Positions 32,101-39,185 of a stretch of 64,000 nt of DNA are shown one piece after another; the first letter of the stretch is position 1; every line of letters begins with the position of its first letter. This DNA is from BRH-c54 sp036567945 (GTDB lineage Bacteria > Bacteroidota > Bacteroidia > Flavobacteriales_E > Vicingaceae), in the NCBI GenBank assembly GCA_036567945.1, contig DATCTM010000123.1, positions 1 to 64,000 of the forward strand, written 5' to 3'. Below the pieces are notes generated by a model. It was given only the letters and a program-made list of their open reading frames with translations. It was not told where the DNA came from and ran no database searches. A program made the translations under genes and the position numbers.

Positions 32101-34404
32101 TATGTTGTACTTGCCGAAAAATACTTGGGCAACAAAGATGCGTGTTTAATTTACGATGCCACAGGCAAATTAATGAAAAATACAGAGTTGATTAGTAATA
32201 TAGACATCAATAGCAAGCCTATTGTCATTAATTTAGCCATAAATAAATATGCGGTAATTACCCTCAATGCCAACAAGCAACCCATGTACCATATTGTAGA
32301 CATGGATGCACAAGGCTATGGTACGCTTACCAATGCAGGTGAAGTGGACGCTACTCAGGTAAACGTAGCCATGACTACCACCACTACAGCACAATATGGT
32401 TTACACTTTACCGCTTACGAAGACCACGTTAACAACAAAAAAATAGTGTACAGTACCCGCTATACCCCTAATGTGGCATTGCCCGACCAAGGCACTACAG
32501 AAATAGTAGCCTTTGAATTTATAAACAACACCACCCAATTGCAACAGCACGTGCTGTACCAGATAAACGGATGTGGCAATACCGAACAAGGCGAACTGCA
32601 AATAGCACCCGAAGGAGACAAACTATTGTGGTACCAGCACGATAAATACGTAACCGGCTTTAGCCACCGTGTGTTCGATGTGTACAGCATAGCCCTGCAC
32701 CCCGATAAAATAAGCACCACAGGCATAGTAGACATACTAGACCACACCCTGGTAAACAACTACGGAGGCAACTATGGCGAAGGAAGAGCAGAATACGATG
32801 CCGATAACCAAACCATGTACCTTAGCCAACGAGGCATTTATTTAGATGGAGCAAGCGGAAACGAAAGCGAACGCAACCTTTGGAAATACTCCCCCCTAAA
32901 TACTACTACCCTCAACCCATTAAACCCTACCAGTGTGTATTTATTTAGCGAAATACGCAGAGGAGTAAACGGAAAACTGTACATGCCCAATATGGATGCA
33001 GCTGCAGATGCCATACACAGTTATGATGGAAGTAGCATGAGCAGCATTACCACCAATAGTAACTACAGCTCTTACCACTTTGCCTCCGCCTTACCTACCC
33101 AAGTGTATAAACTATTTGGAGAAGAAATAGTAGCAAGTACAGGCAGAGAAATAGGAAAAAAACAGTATTTCCTTAACGACCATTTGGGTTCGGTAAGAGT
33201 AATAATTTCTGATGAAAAACATCTTAATAATGTAAATAGTAATGACCAGATTGATGCGGGAGATTATTTTAGTCCTTTTGTTGTTTCATTTTCAGATACT
33301 TATCCTTTTGGAATGAGCTTGAGAAACTTTAATCCAAATTTGGCGAGGTATTCTTTTCAGGGACAGGAAAAAGAGAAAAATGCTGTTGTTGAAGGATTTT
33401 CTTTTAAATATAGAATACACGATGCAAGGATAGGAAGATTCTTGAGTACTGATCCTTTAACTAGAAGCTACCCTAAATATACACCCTACTCTTTTTCACA
33501 CAATAGGGTTATAGATGGGATAGAATTAGAAGGATTAGAATTCTATAAAAAAGGAATTGTTAGGGAATTTGGTTATTATTTGGTACAAGGTGGAAAATCT
33601 ATGGATAATGTTTGGGTAGATACTGATACAAAAATGTTTTTGATAAATGGTAGAGTGCCAAAAAATCCAGACGAATCTCCTATTGAGTCTGATATTATCA
33701 TGCCTAGACGTCAAATAATTGATAAGAATAGTTTTAGAGTGCCAGGTATGCTTAAAGATGAAAATAAAAAGAAAAGTGGTTTGTTGAAAACTCATGCAAA
33801 ATGGAAAATAGTATCAACTACTTCAGATGGGAAATCTCTTATATTACAACATTATAAAGTTGATTTTAAATCAAGTAAAAGTAATTTTTCTAAAGGGGCG
33901 GGTGGAATAGCTGATTTAGCAGTCATGATACTTACAGAAGTATCAAAATGGCACAAGATTACTGATGGTTATTATGAACATAAATCAATGTTAAAAGAAA
34001 AAGCATTGGCAGTTGACCAAGCATTTGATTTAGTTTCACTAGCTAAAAAGAATGGATATATTCCTAGTTTAGCTAATCCAAATGCAAAAAATGGCGAAAT
34101 ACTTCCAATACTATCATCGGATTTAGTAGACTATATTACTGATTTTGAATTGGAATCAACAGATATAAATTCTGGATATGGAAAATTTGTTGCATTGTTA
34201 GGCAAAGATATGTTTGAAAATAGAGATTTGATTGAGAGTGGGAGATATGATATATTTTATAAATTTGAAGTTTCATTTGAAGTAATTACTAATGTTTATG
34301 GAGTAGAATCAGTAATTGTAAAAGAACGTAGAGTAGAGAGAACTGACAACTTAGAGTTACAAGAATTAGTAAAAGCACTAGAAAGTTTTAAATTAAAAAA
34401 TTAA
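26107..34404 (+). CDS. giant Rhs/YD-repeat polymorphic toxin with PKD domains and variable C-terminal tip
   Basis: 2765 aa. Order: signal peptide (1-23), a long series of PKD/Ig-like beta domains (e.g. WTFGDGTFDNSG near 185, YSWSNSAST near 860), then YD repeats from ~1209 (YYYDRAGKLTKTVPPQG, NSLGQLISQNTPDGGT, YDGLNRLRFSQ). The Rhs-associated core (~2350-2476) has YFLNDHLGSVRVI, SFQGQEKEKN, then HDARIGRFLSTDPL and PYSFSHNRVIDGIELEG. Residues ~2477-2765 form a tip with no family I recognise. In Rhs systems the repeats build a shell around the C-terminal toxin, which is autocleaved after the core. DNA becomes visibly more AT-rich from ~33190, inside the DHLGSVR motif, indicating tip exchange. 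The immunity candidate follows 11 bp downstream. No T6SS genes are nearby, so export is probably Sec plus an outer-membrane step. Confidence 0.85.
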   Translation: MKIKVAILLLFGFFLTIFSVKSQTIGDPMCSQTSSSDCCIQYNFDFNYTQQVIAPTPPATLSNQVKVNFTLTSVLGVTTTGSRFTGICSEHEVASVSWDFDDDELVDVISDAPAYVYTFSSACASEVHKVVVCVLMSNGATCRFEQWIVLNNPNVVASHTITPTINACGQVDFAYTGTTLTNPKWTFGDGTFDNSGQQTVSHTYPSNGTYTVTLTNDELTPCAIAATVTISDKPRASFSYTLPDVCNLTSGINVTINNYNPSLYTYLWKVNNVSVPATGVTTNITSPLVSGQNNTIKLIVQDASSCQSATSQNIKIGAVEADFNTPLEYCLGDLLNVTGIQSGGTTYDWKIENTTTSTTVNLTNAGMFPSYQFTTAGTYEISLTVTTTYPNPSNPSSPLICTDLFTETVEVFEQVDASFSIASGTNCGEIALTLTNPTTTTAYTINYGDGTVKTGTDITSAPSTDLEHIYTSNGVHAVTITLTNGTCTNTKTNSVSINDQATLTIVASNTNLCPGSSVTLNAVIANVVIGSGGITYAWEDITNPLSPISLSGTTAQITVTSGGTYQVTVTTGSNICFSNNDNDATIVINELEAPTATFDVQNITATSCGLSTGEVTLDVTANLAAVGYTIDGGAVQNTLQTTIENLPAGPNYITIANAQDPTCTGTVLVNIPDDSPEVEVVTIDATCGASGSITVNGVPGGYSTTVYAANDYPSTPLFTGTSGNVPAGNYVVEVTENSPGSCVVTQNITVLGGTFNLSLVNPNLGICSGGSVEAALDNPPSGAVITWNTPGASSTISQPGEYSVTVTDGSCTETLYFTVQQFDPITINFEIIQPLCPGYPAQINAIVAGGSGNYTYSWSNSASTDDNISIPTAPGGTVILTVNDANTALGCGPASSPDLSTGITFPDPIVLCAITTQTPAYVGTDAALAPSATYENNISITGCELELCATGGTAPLNYEWFLEGQPSTETRIVSFTVNGVTGALEYNDPDPSSPTFGNVLAAEKPTSVTIPGYTSGTVAFNVNDPNITVTPTPTPGFYIYPYWMYDGTNIFPAFQTDGVTPFTVTVQVTVTNDIMVHNHTGSTTSTADFADFADPNGASVTYTLVITDANGCSTSFPGVKITIPPVPDFPEFSFVWAKPGPSTGGEAPEEVDINLKDNMAEAANEMMSSTMACLQSQTQGMITAFEDNCFDLNTFRDSTNISYEVNEHHYTLYYYDRAGKLTKTVPPQGVKFLDDGSISSNEIQAIIDYRAASPSNLPAVSKFVPDHTMETQYQHNSLGQLISQNTPDGGTSNFIYDGLNRLRFSQNEQQNTDGVFSYTKYDELGRIIEVGESNATGLNFVDPTLAANVTTYANDVNYPDNTLAGIINTEITKTHYTTPAQVNYYGLPQRYLQNRVSFVFNDEDGDLNTTNDQYHTYFSYDTHGNVEWLIQEDAEIGKNYIAYEYDLISGNVTKVRYNENRSDKFFHRYEYDAENRLTHVFTSTDNQLWDNDAHYEYYAHGPLKRNTLGEDHVQGLDYIYTIHGWLKSINSPNISNNTDPGNDGDLVTAINAWQQTNKVAEDYFGMSLGYYNGDYRNVNNFHYNSTTGASPYQNLYASTNNDAADLYNGNISHWVHSQLSTIGGLKDPSVKPRASVYNYDVLNRIKQSTNFEQIGGDLLGNYAFSTYTGVNGADAYKTNYTYDANGNLLNLDRYNALGILMDELGYTYDNGLAGVALNSNQLTSVTDNSTNTEDGRGDLEATHTYTYDGIGNLTIETAQERMDFGAGYQLFDVATNISWTVYGKVKQVTKTISTNSGANVYQVEKIDFEYDASGNRIKKTANKKIDAAGSLSGTDANPETANFLVNEITTTYYVRDAQGNTLAVYEKTAVENGSNFDVTLQLKEQPIYGSDRLGQRTANKVLAASLGVSGSSNNIIFNPLGSGIQKKSEYQNWITSSNKHALIDATNQLCQQKVIHLEYNSTEYATPTTPDIPATTNFLGIAKNGVAIAENTDGELQFYVVLAEKYLGNKDACLIYDATGKLMKNTELISNIDINSKPIVINLAINKYAVITLNANKQPMYHIVDMDAQGYGTLTNAGEVDATQVNVAMTTTTTAQYGLHFTAYEDHVNNKKIVYSTRYTPNVALPDQGTTEIVAFEFINNTTQLQQHVLYQINGCGNTEQGELQIAPEGDKLLWYQHDKYVTGFSHRVFDVYSIALHPDKISTTGIVDILDHTLVNNYGGNYGEGRAEYDADNQTMYLSQRGIYLDGASGNESERNLWKYSPLNTTTLNPLNPTSVYLFSEIRRGVNGKLYMPNMDAAADAIHSYDGSSMSSITTNSNYSSYHFASALPTQVYKLFGEEIVASTGREIGKKQYFLNDHLGSVRVIISDEKHLNNVNSNDQIDAGDYFSPFVVSFSDTYPFGMSLRNFNPNLARYSFQGQEKEKNAVVEGFSFKYRIHDARIGRFLSTDPLTRSYPKYTPYSFSHNRVIDGIELEGLEFYKKGIVREFGYYLVQGGKSMDNVWVDTDTKMFLINGRVPKNPDESPIESDIIMPRRQIIDKNSFRVPGMLKDENKKKSGLLKTHAKWKIVSTTSDGKSLILQHYKVDFKSSKSNFSKGAGGIADLAVMILTEVSKWHKITDGYYEHKSMLKEKALAVDQAFDLVSLAKKNGYIPSLANPNAKNGEILPILSSDLVDYITDFELESTDINSGYGKFVALLGKDMFENRDLIESGRYDIFYKFEVSFEVITNVYGVESVIVKERRVERTDNLELQELVKALESFKLKN

Positions 34405-34415
34405 TATTTAGATAA

Positions 34416-35186
34416 TTGAAAAAATTAATAAACAAGAAATATCTTTTAATTATAATCATAATATTTGTTTTATGTTTTATAGGGTATAAGTATCATCAAT
34501 CTAATCTTTTAGATATTAGAAATAAAGTTATAAGCGAATTCTTTCCAACTTATAACAAGGTCGATGATTTTTTTATTCAATATAATTATGTTGAAAATAA
34601 TAGAGATACCATTAAAATTGAGTTATTGAAGTTCAACAATAAATTGTATATTAATAGATATTATAAAGGTTATAAAGAATCTTTTTCGGAGAATGCAATA
34701 ATTTCAAAAGATAAGATTTTTAAAGGATGGAATGGTACTTTTATGAATCAATGGACTATTTATTATTATAAATTATTTTATTTGCAAGATAAGTTTTATA
34801 ATGCAGAATTAATAGGCAATTTAAAATTTCGTGATTATCTAAAGAATAATTATGAAATTTCGTATGAAAATATAGATAAAGAAGGAATTAATCATTATTT
34901 AACTGATAAAAATAATCTAACGACTAAATTTTTTATTTCAAAGAATGATACTTTATTGAAAGAGTATAATTATAGTTATGAGACAATAGAAGTTATGGAA
35001 TATTTTAGATATAATGAATATCTTATTCCTAAAAATATTATATATGAAAACCGATATTCTGGAAAGAAAGAGGTTGTAATTCTTAATAAGTTTTCTATTA
35101 AAGATTCATTATTAATTAATAGTTTTAAAGATATTATTAGCTTAGAGAGTAGTGATATGGATGGTAGTGTCTCAAATAATGAATAA
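34416..35186 (+). CDS. putative membrane-anchored immunity protein for the Rhs tip
   Basis: 256 aa starting at TTG (34416), 11 bp after the Rhs stop. An N-terminal transmembrane helix (YLLIIIIIFVLCFIGYKY) is followed by a charged, Tyr-rich periplasmic or extracytoplasmic domain. It is very AT-rich like the toxin tip, unlike the upstream part of the Rhs gene, so tip and this gene probably moved together. The position immediately after a polymorphic toxin is the usual place for immunity genes. No family was recognised; it could instead be an accessory lipoprotein-like factor. Confidence 0.5.
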   Translation: MKKLINKKYLLIIIIIFVLCFIGYKYHQSNLLDIRNKVISEFFPTYNKVDDFFIQYNYVENNRDTIKIELLKFNNKLYINRYYKGYKESFSENAIISKDKIFKGWNGTFMNQWTIYYYKLFYLQDKFYNAELIGNLKFRDYLKNNYEISYENIDKEGINHYLTDKNNLTTKFFISKNDTLLKEYNYSYETIEVMEYFRYNEYLIPKNIIYENRYSGKKEVVILNKFSIKDSLLINSFKDIISLESSDMDGSVSNNE

Positions 35187-35465
35187 ATTGGGTGTTGTGC
35201 TCGGTGTGTGTGTGTGCTCGGCACTGTTCGTGAAATCTTGTAGCTTGAACACCGCTGAAAAAAACGAAGGTAGTTGATTTTTAGGACAAAGTCAAGAGAT
35301 AAATGAAAGATTTTTTTAACAATATGTGTATCCGTACGGGGAAATAGGTATAGCTGCCAATCATACAAAAGAGATGATGATATGAGGAGTTGGTTGGATT
35401 AATCTAAGATAAGCTTATGTGGTAATAGCAGTTTCAGTTGGGTGGTACCCATACAATACGATTTT
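35187..35465. other. non-coding gap after the Rhs/immunity pair
   Basis: About 280 bp without a convincing frame. It begins with a (GT)n stretch inside a gtgctcggtgtgtg repeat-like segment (35194-35222). Base composition is less AT-rich than the preceding gene. It may be debris of an earlier Rhs tip cassette or of an insertion, but I cannot identify a parent sequence. Confidence 0.35.
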
Positions 35466-35600
35466 TTATAATCCATCCCTAACCAAGAAAAGCACAACAC
35501 AAATAAAGATTAAAAAGCCATAAGCGAAGATTAGCTCTGGATTGGAATATTCCTTCTTACCAAAGATAAGACTAATGAAATCGTTTAATAAATTCCTCAT
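35466..35600 (-). CDS. 44-aa single-pass membrane peptide
   Basis: ATG at 35600 overlaps the stop of the upstream 85-aa gene (ATGA), giving translational coupling. The peptide begins MRNLLNDFISLIFG and has one hydrophobic helix (LIFAYGFLIFICVVLFLV) near the C-terminus. Function unknown. Coupling with a small soluble partner suggests a two-gene unit, perhaps an orphan immunity or toxin-antitoxin-like pair. Confidence 0.45.
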   Translation of the reverse strand: MRNLLNDFISLIFGKKEYSNPELIFAYGFLIFICVVLFLVRDGL

Positions 35601-35854
35601 CTCATCAAGTATTCTAGATTAATACTATCTAAGTAACCATGCCAGTCTTGTTCATTTTCTAAAGCATTGATTCTTTTTATTTCATTATTATGAACATCAT
35701 AAAATACCTCTACATAAAAATTACCTAACGCGTAGAGTACTATTTTATACTTATTGTATTCTACTCTATAATCAATGTATATTCCTTTGGAAAAAAGAAT
35801 CTCACCTTTTTGATTAAGATTTAACTGATTGTATTTTGTAATTGAAAGTATCAC
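35597..35854 (-). CDS. 85-aa hypothetical protein
   Basis: 85 aa, predicted small alpha/beta fold (LSITKYNQLNLNQKGEILFSKG, then YNKYKIVLYALGNFYVEVFYD). It has no membrane segment. It ends with an ATGA overlap into the 44-aa membrane peptide. Small proteins of this style are frequent next to polymorphic toxins and in mobile elements of Bacteroidota; an orphan immunity role is an inference only. Confidence 0.5.
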   Translation of the reverse strand: MILSITKYNQLNLNQKGEILFSKGIYIDYRVEYNKYKIVLYALGNFYVEVFYDVHNNEIKRINALENEQDWHGYLDSINLEYLMR

Positions 35855-36045
35855 TTAAAACAAAGATAATTATTTTAGGTAATATTCTATTTTAAAGTGT
35901 ATCAAAAATGATAGTGAAAAAAATAAGTTGAAAATTGGAATAAAGGATTAGAATGAATGTTTAGTGACACGCATAAACATTCATGACAGTGCGGTATACA
36001 TTGTTACGTAAAGAAATTTTATTATTATTTCTTAAACTAAATTAT

Positions 36046-36053
36046 TACATTTG
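36046..36053 (+). promoter_or_regulatory. -7 box (TACATTTG)
   Basis: TACATTTG matches the Bacteroidota TAnnTTTG element; no clear TTTG lies 19 bp upstream. A start near 36060 would give a 37-base leader to the ATG at 36097 and supports that start over the longer open frame. Confidence 0.45.
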
Positions 36054-36096
36054 GATTTTATACAACTTTAATAAAAATCCAAAAATAATAAATAGC

Positions 36097-36549
36097 ATGG
36101 CTCAGCTACTTAATATATTCCTGTTTATGGTATCTGTTTTAATGTTTGGCATACCTGTGGCAAATGACAATTGTCCCCCAAAATACAAAACAAGCTGTTC
36201 ACGAGTACAATTGGAAGGCTTTTGGTATTATGCCGAAGCACCCGAAAATACCATATTAAGAAGACCCCATCAAGTAGGCGAACAAATAGCAGACTTAGGA
36301 ATAATGGTGAACTATGACATAAAATGGCAAGACGGCTGTAACCATGACTTAATAGTAAAAGAGGTCTATTTTGATGAAAAAGTTCCTAATTCAGAAAGAA
36401 ACGCCCACATTTTTTATCCGGGCGAAGTCATCCACCACCAAGTAACAGCCGTTTGGGCAGACTCTATAAAATACAAAGTAACCATAAAAGGCATTACCAC
36501 CTGCGAACAAACGCTTTACCGAGTACCCGAAGCACTCTATAAAAAGTAG
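36097..36549 (+). CDS. secreted protein of unknown function
   Basis: 150 aa from the ATG at 36097; the frame stays open upstream, but the -7 box at 36046 and the signal peptide (AQLLNIFLFMVSVLMFGIPVA) argue for this start. The mature part is beta-rich with four or more Cys residues (NDNCPPKYKTSC, QDGCNHDL, TTCEQT), likely disulphide-bonded. No family recognised. Codon use is less AT-rich than the preceding small genes, resembling the Rhs body. Confidence 0.6.
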   Translation: MAQLLNIFLFMVSVLMFGIPVANDNCPPKYKTSCSRVQLEGFWYYAEAPENTILRRPHQVGEQIADLGIMVNYDIKWQDGCNHDLIVKEVYFDEKVPNSERNAHIFYPGEVIHHQVTAVWADSIKYKVTIKGITTCEQTLYRVPEALYKK

Positions 36550-36614
36550 TAATTGTATCACCTATCTTCCAAACTGCCCTAAAATAAGATTGCACCAATA
36601 AAAAGCAAATTAGT

Positions 36615-37148
36615 ATGAATGAAACAATCCCCCAACCCAAAAGAATGACAGCTATTATTTCCGCAAAAAAAGCCAACGATATTTATGGCTCCATAGCAGA
36701 AATACTTGTTGCCCATCTTTTTCGGGAACTTGGGTTTAAGGTACATCACTCTGGAATGGAATATGCCTTTCCCGCTTTAGGAAACTTACAAAAATTAAAT
36801 GCCGATAAAGATATTGCTAACCATATCAGACACTATCCTGATTTTATCCTGCAACGAAAATCAGATAAAAAAGTATTTTTAGCCGAGGTTAAATACAGTT
36901 CTAAAAATACCTATAGGCTGGAAGAACAATATGAAAAACAATATGGCGACTACCCATTTCCGGGAGCGTATATTATCTTTGTAGGAAGAGACAGAATTGT
37001 TGCCAAAAAAGTATCCGAGATCAAAGCCAATGGCAATAAATTTAACCTTATTTCTGAGATCAAAGACTTTGAGTGCCATACAGCCGATAAGATAAAAATC
37101 ATTAAAAAATACCTAGAATTAGCTCACCACATCTTCACCACCTTATAA
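36615..37148 (+). CDS. PD-(D/E)XK-like nuclease family protein
   Basis: 177 aa. A restriction-endonuclease-like fold is suggested by a helix with E29 (GSIAEILVAHLFRELGF), then VHHSGMEY, then HYPDFIL (D76) and the FLAEVKY strand (E91, K93), which together form a D-ExK active site. No specificity domain is fused. It could be a small restriction or mobile-element nuclease. The protein has no membrane segment and the neighbours are not methyltransferases, so a classical restriction-modification pair is unlikely here. Confidence 0.6.
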   Translation: MNETIPQPKRMTAIISAKKANDIYGSIAEILVAHLFRELGFKVHHSGMEYAFPALGNLQKLNADKDIANHIRHYPDFILQRKSDKKVFLAEVKYSSKNTYRLEEQYEKQYGDYPFPGAYIIFVGRDRIVAKKVSEIKANGNKFNLISEIKDFECHTADKIKIIKKYLELAHHIFTTL

Positions 37149-37215
37149 GGGAAGTCAATAACTTCGTTTTTTCATTTAGTATTTAAGTATCTTTGAATCA
37201 CTTAAGATGTAGCAG

Positions 37216-37494
37216 ATGAAAATAAAGGTCTTTAATAAAAACAGTGAGGAACGAGTAAAAGAAGGTCATTACAAAATAACCATAGAAGGCTCTTTTATAG
37301 ACTTTATGTCCGTATGGGCATTTAAAAACAAATACGGGCTCCCGGATAATGCCAAAGAGCAAAATGCTATTGATACCGAGCAAATGAATCTTAAGTATGG
37401 AGCATACCCCTACAAATGCCTTACAGAAAAAGGAGAACCTATGGAAGTTTTTCTACACCCGGTAGAACAAATGGAAGCTTACTATGACATATAA
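37216..37494 (+). CDS. 92-aa hypothetical protein
   Basis: 92 aa, soluble, mixed charge (begins MKIKVFNKNSEERVKEG; contains IEGSFIDFMSVWAFKNKYGLP). No domain recognised. It ends 13 bp before the convergent stop of the last gene of the minus-strand virus-like cluster, so it marks the left edge of that cluster. Confidence 0.55.
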   Translation: MKIKVFNKNSEERVKEGHYKITIEGSFIDFMSVWAFKNKYGLPDNAKEQNAIDTEQMNLKYGAYPYKCLTEKGEPMEVFLHPVEQMEAYYDI

Positions 37495-37507
37495 TTAATA
37501 ACAACCA

Positions 37508-37681
37508 TCAACTTAAATAATTAATTACCGCTTGTTTTAACACGACATCTCCCTGTCCATCATTAAGCTCTGAGTAAAGCATAACAACAAAAGGCATAGG
37601 GTTATTATCTTGAGTATATTTAATCCCTATCTTTTTTACATTATCTTTCTCCTGAACAACTACTTTATGAATCTCTATCAT
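37508..37681 (-). CDS. 57-aa hypothetical protein, last gene of the virus-like cluster
   Basis: ATG at 37681, stop at 37508. It begins MIEIHKVVVQEKDNVKK and is a small soluble alpha/beta protein with no membrane segment. It starts 11 bp after the stop of the decoration-like gene, in the same direction. Function unknown. It ends 13 bp from the convergent 92-aa gene. Confidence 0.55.
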   Translation of the reverse strand: MIEIHKVVVQEKDNVKKIGIKYTQDNNPMPFVVMLYSELNDGQGDVVLKQAVINYLS

Positions 37682-37692
37682 AGTATGATGAT

Positions 37693-38141
37693 TTAATAAA
37701 CTTCAGGTAAGCCTCCTGACAATAATACCTTAACCATTCCGGTAGCCCCTGTAGGTTTTGAAGTAATTGCCTTGGCAATAGTTCCCGGCCATCCGTAAGC
37801 AGTACCATAAGCCAATCCATACAAATCACCGGTATAAATATTATCTCCTATATTTACAGCATAAGTACCTACATTCACCTCTATCATCCCGGCATATTGA
37901 ATGGTGACCATCTCCTCATTCGCTCCTCCTGTTTTTACTACTCCGATGACATCCTCATGATAAGTTATATTAGTTGTAGTTACCGATAAAGGATTAGTTT
38001 TATCAATAATTACAATATCTCCATATGCCAATACCCCTGCTGAACGGTTAGTAAGCTCTATAGTTCCGGCTCTACTGGCGTTCCTTCACCGGAATCAGCA
38101 GCACCCCCTTTGATAATTCTATTTCTTGTCAGATACCTCAT
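37693..38141 (-). CDS. phage decoration-like beta protein, apparently frameshifted near its N-terminus
   Basis: The long frame (37693-38031, TTG start) encodes 112 aa of strand-turn sequence (LAYGDIVIIDK, EDVIGVVKTGG, GMVKVLLSGG), a pattern seen in DUF2190-like capsid decoration proteins. Its homologous-looking start lies upstream: an ATG at 38141, 5 bp after the preceding stop, opens MRYLTRNRIIKGG...GTPVEP and then hits a stop. Meanwhile the other frame reads GTIELTNRSAGV directly into LAYGD without any ATG. One extra G in the CCGGAAC at about 38069-38075 would fuse the two into ~149 aa. This is either an assembly indel, a real mutation, or programmed frameshifting. Confidence 0.6.
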
Positions 38142-38146
38142 AACTA

Positions 38147-38560
38147 TTACGCCTGTGCCGTTTGATAATACTGAACCCGGAGTGTATGGGTTTTCTCTGC
38201 TTCGATACCAATTACCTTAAAATTAGTAAGGCTTGTTTTACCAAAGAGTTCCAATACATCTCCGTCACCAAAAGCTTGACCCGAAGCAGCCGTAGGAGCG
38301 GTTCCGTTTTCCTTGTACCTTAACGCCCTTGCTTTGTTAGTAGCAGAGGCATCCACCTCAAAGAAAACAGCAGCCGATACAGCAGCTTCAGGAACAGTCA
38401 ATGTTTTAGCTTCGGTATCATCTACTTCAAGGTCTTCATATCCGCCATTATTTTCATCAATGGGAATACGTCCCCGTTCTCCCGAAGTCCATAAGATTAA
38501 TTCTTCCAAATAATCTTCAGTGGAAGCAAAATTTTGATGTGGATATGGATTGTTTTTCAT
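38147..38560 (-). CDS. putative virion beta-structured protein
   Basis: 137 aa, no signal peptide or membrane helix. The N-terminus is polar (MKNNPYPHQNFASTEDY). The rest is strand-rich: KTLTVPEAAVSAAVFFEV, then ARALRYKENGTAPTAASG and LELFGKTSLTNFKVIGI, ending in LRVQYYQ. This arrangement recurs in small structural proteins of Bacteroidota phages, where a beta-sandwich with a terminal V-Y-Y strand is common. It lies 5 bp upstream of the decoration-like gene. I infer a capsid-surface or fibre role. Confidence 0.5.
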   Translation of the reverse strand: MKNNPYPHQNFASTEDYLEELILWTSGERGRIPIDENNGGYEDLEVDDTEAKTLTVPEAAVSAAVFFEVDASATNKARALRYKENGTAPTAASGQAFGDGDVLELFGKTSLTNFKVIGIEAEKTHTLRVQYYQTAQA

Positions 38561-38618
38561 GTTTTGGTTGTTTGTTATTAACAGGAATTATGCTATCTCT
38601 CTTTACTCTATAAGCTAT

Positions 38619-38646
38619 TTCTCTTCTCTCTATTCTAACTTCCAAC
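38619..38646 (-). repeat. short heptamer array
   Basis: Units TTCTCTT, CTCTCTA, TTCTAAC, TTCCAAC on the plus strand, in the spacer upstream (in transcription sense) of the M15 peptidase stop region. Same family as the arrays at 41504-41594 and 43396-43444. Confidence 0.55.
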
Positions 38647-38651
38647 TCCTG

Positions 38652-39185
38652 TTATGCCGCTAATATTCCTGTACGTTCATATTCACGGTAAAGACTGGCA
38701 ATGGTTTTCCCTGCTAAATCCTGAAAATGAGGTTTATCTTTGATGGAAGTCCAACGACCACCCCACTCCAATCCTAATGCTTCTCCCATTTGTCCTATCT
38801 TTTCCCAGTTGGGGTTAGTCCATAACGGTTGACCGTTTTTAAATTCAACTACATCTACTGCTTTTTTGTAATTATGGGAGCTTTTACCGCATTTGGCATT
38901 GGTCACAATTTTTCCTGGAGCTGTCCTGCCTTTAGCATAGAGTTTGTTCTGCTCGGTACAATCCCGATAAGCGGATATTACTCTGAGTTCCATTCCTGCA
39001 TCTCTCGCCTTGGAAAGCAGTTGCTTAATTTTCTTTCTGAACTTCGGATCTAGTGAAAGTAACAACAAATCGGTTTTATAATCAAAATGCTCATAAATCT
39101 TTTTTCGGGAAAGGTAAAGACCTACTCCCAGAGCTATTACACCTGCAGCAATACCTACGTACACGTATTTCTTTTTAATTTCCAT
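38652..39185 (-). CDS. membrane-anchored M15-family peptidoglycan peptidase
   Basis: 177 aa. An N-terminal transmembrane helix (YVYVGIAAGVIALGVGLYLS) is followed by a basic region and a peptidase M15 (L-Ala-D-Glu / D-Ala-D-Ala type) domain. All three zinc-binding residues are visible: H104 and D111 in SSHNYKKAVDVV and H153 in DKPHF, with SAYRD upstream. It should cleave peptide cross-links of peptidoglycan. Anchoring by a helix is unlike free phage endolysins and fits an enzyme carried in a virion membrane, used for wall penetration at entry, or in the host inner membrane at exit. It starts 1 bp from the 43-aa membrane peptide upstream. Confidence 0.82.
   Translation of the reverse strand: MEIKKKYVYVGIAAGVIALGVGLYLSRKKIYEHFDYKTDLLLLSLDPKFRKKIKQLLSKARDAGMELRVISAYRDCTEQNKLYAKGRTAPGKIVTNAKCGKSSHNYKKAVDVVEFKNGQPLWTNPNWEKIGQMGEALGLEWGGRWTSIKDKPHFQDLAGKTIASLYREYERTGILAA

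Noticed and set aside
31767..32759. Several minus-strand frames within the Rhs gene
   Set aside because: They are shadows of the YD-repeat region, where codon bias keeps the opposite strand open.
26107..34404. Type VI secretion effector
   Set aside because: The Rhs protein has a Sec-type signal peptide and PKD domains, lacks a PAAR motif, and no Hcp, VgrG or Tss genes are present.
34976..35368. Minus-strand 130-aa frame across the end of the immunity candidate
   Set aside because: It is antisense to a coding gene for much of its length, has no plausible start context and no recognisable domain.
36615..37148. Restriction-modification system
   Set aside because: The PD-(D/E)XK-like protein has no methyltransferase or specificity subunit beside it.
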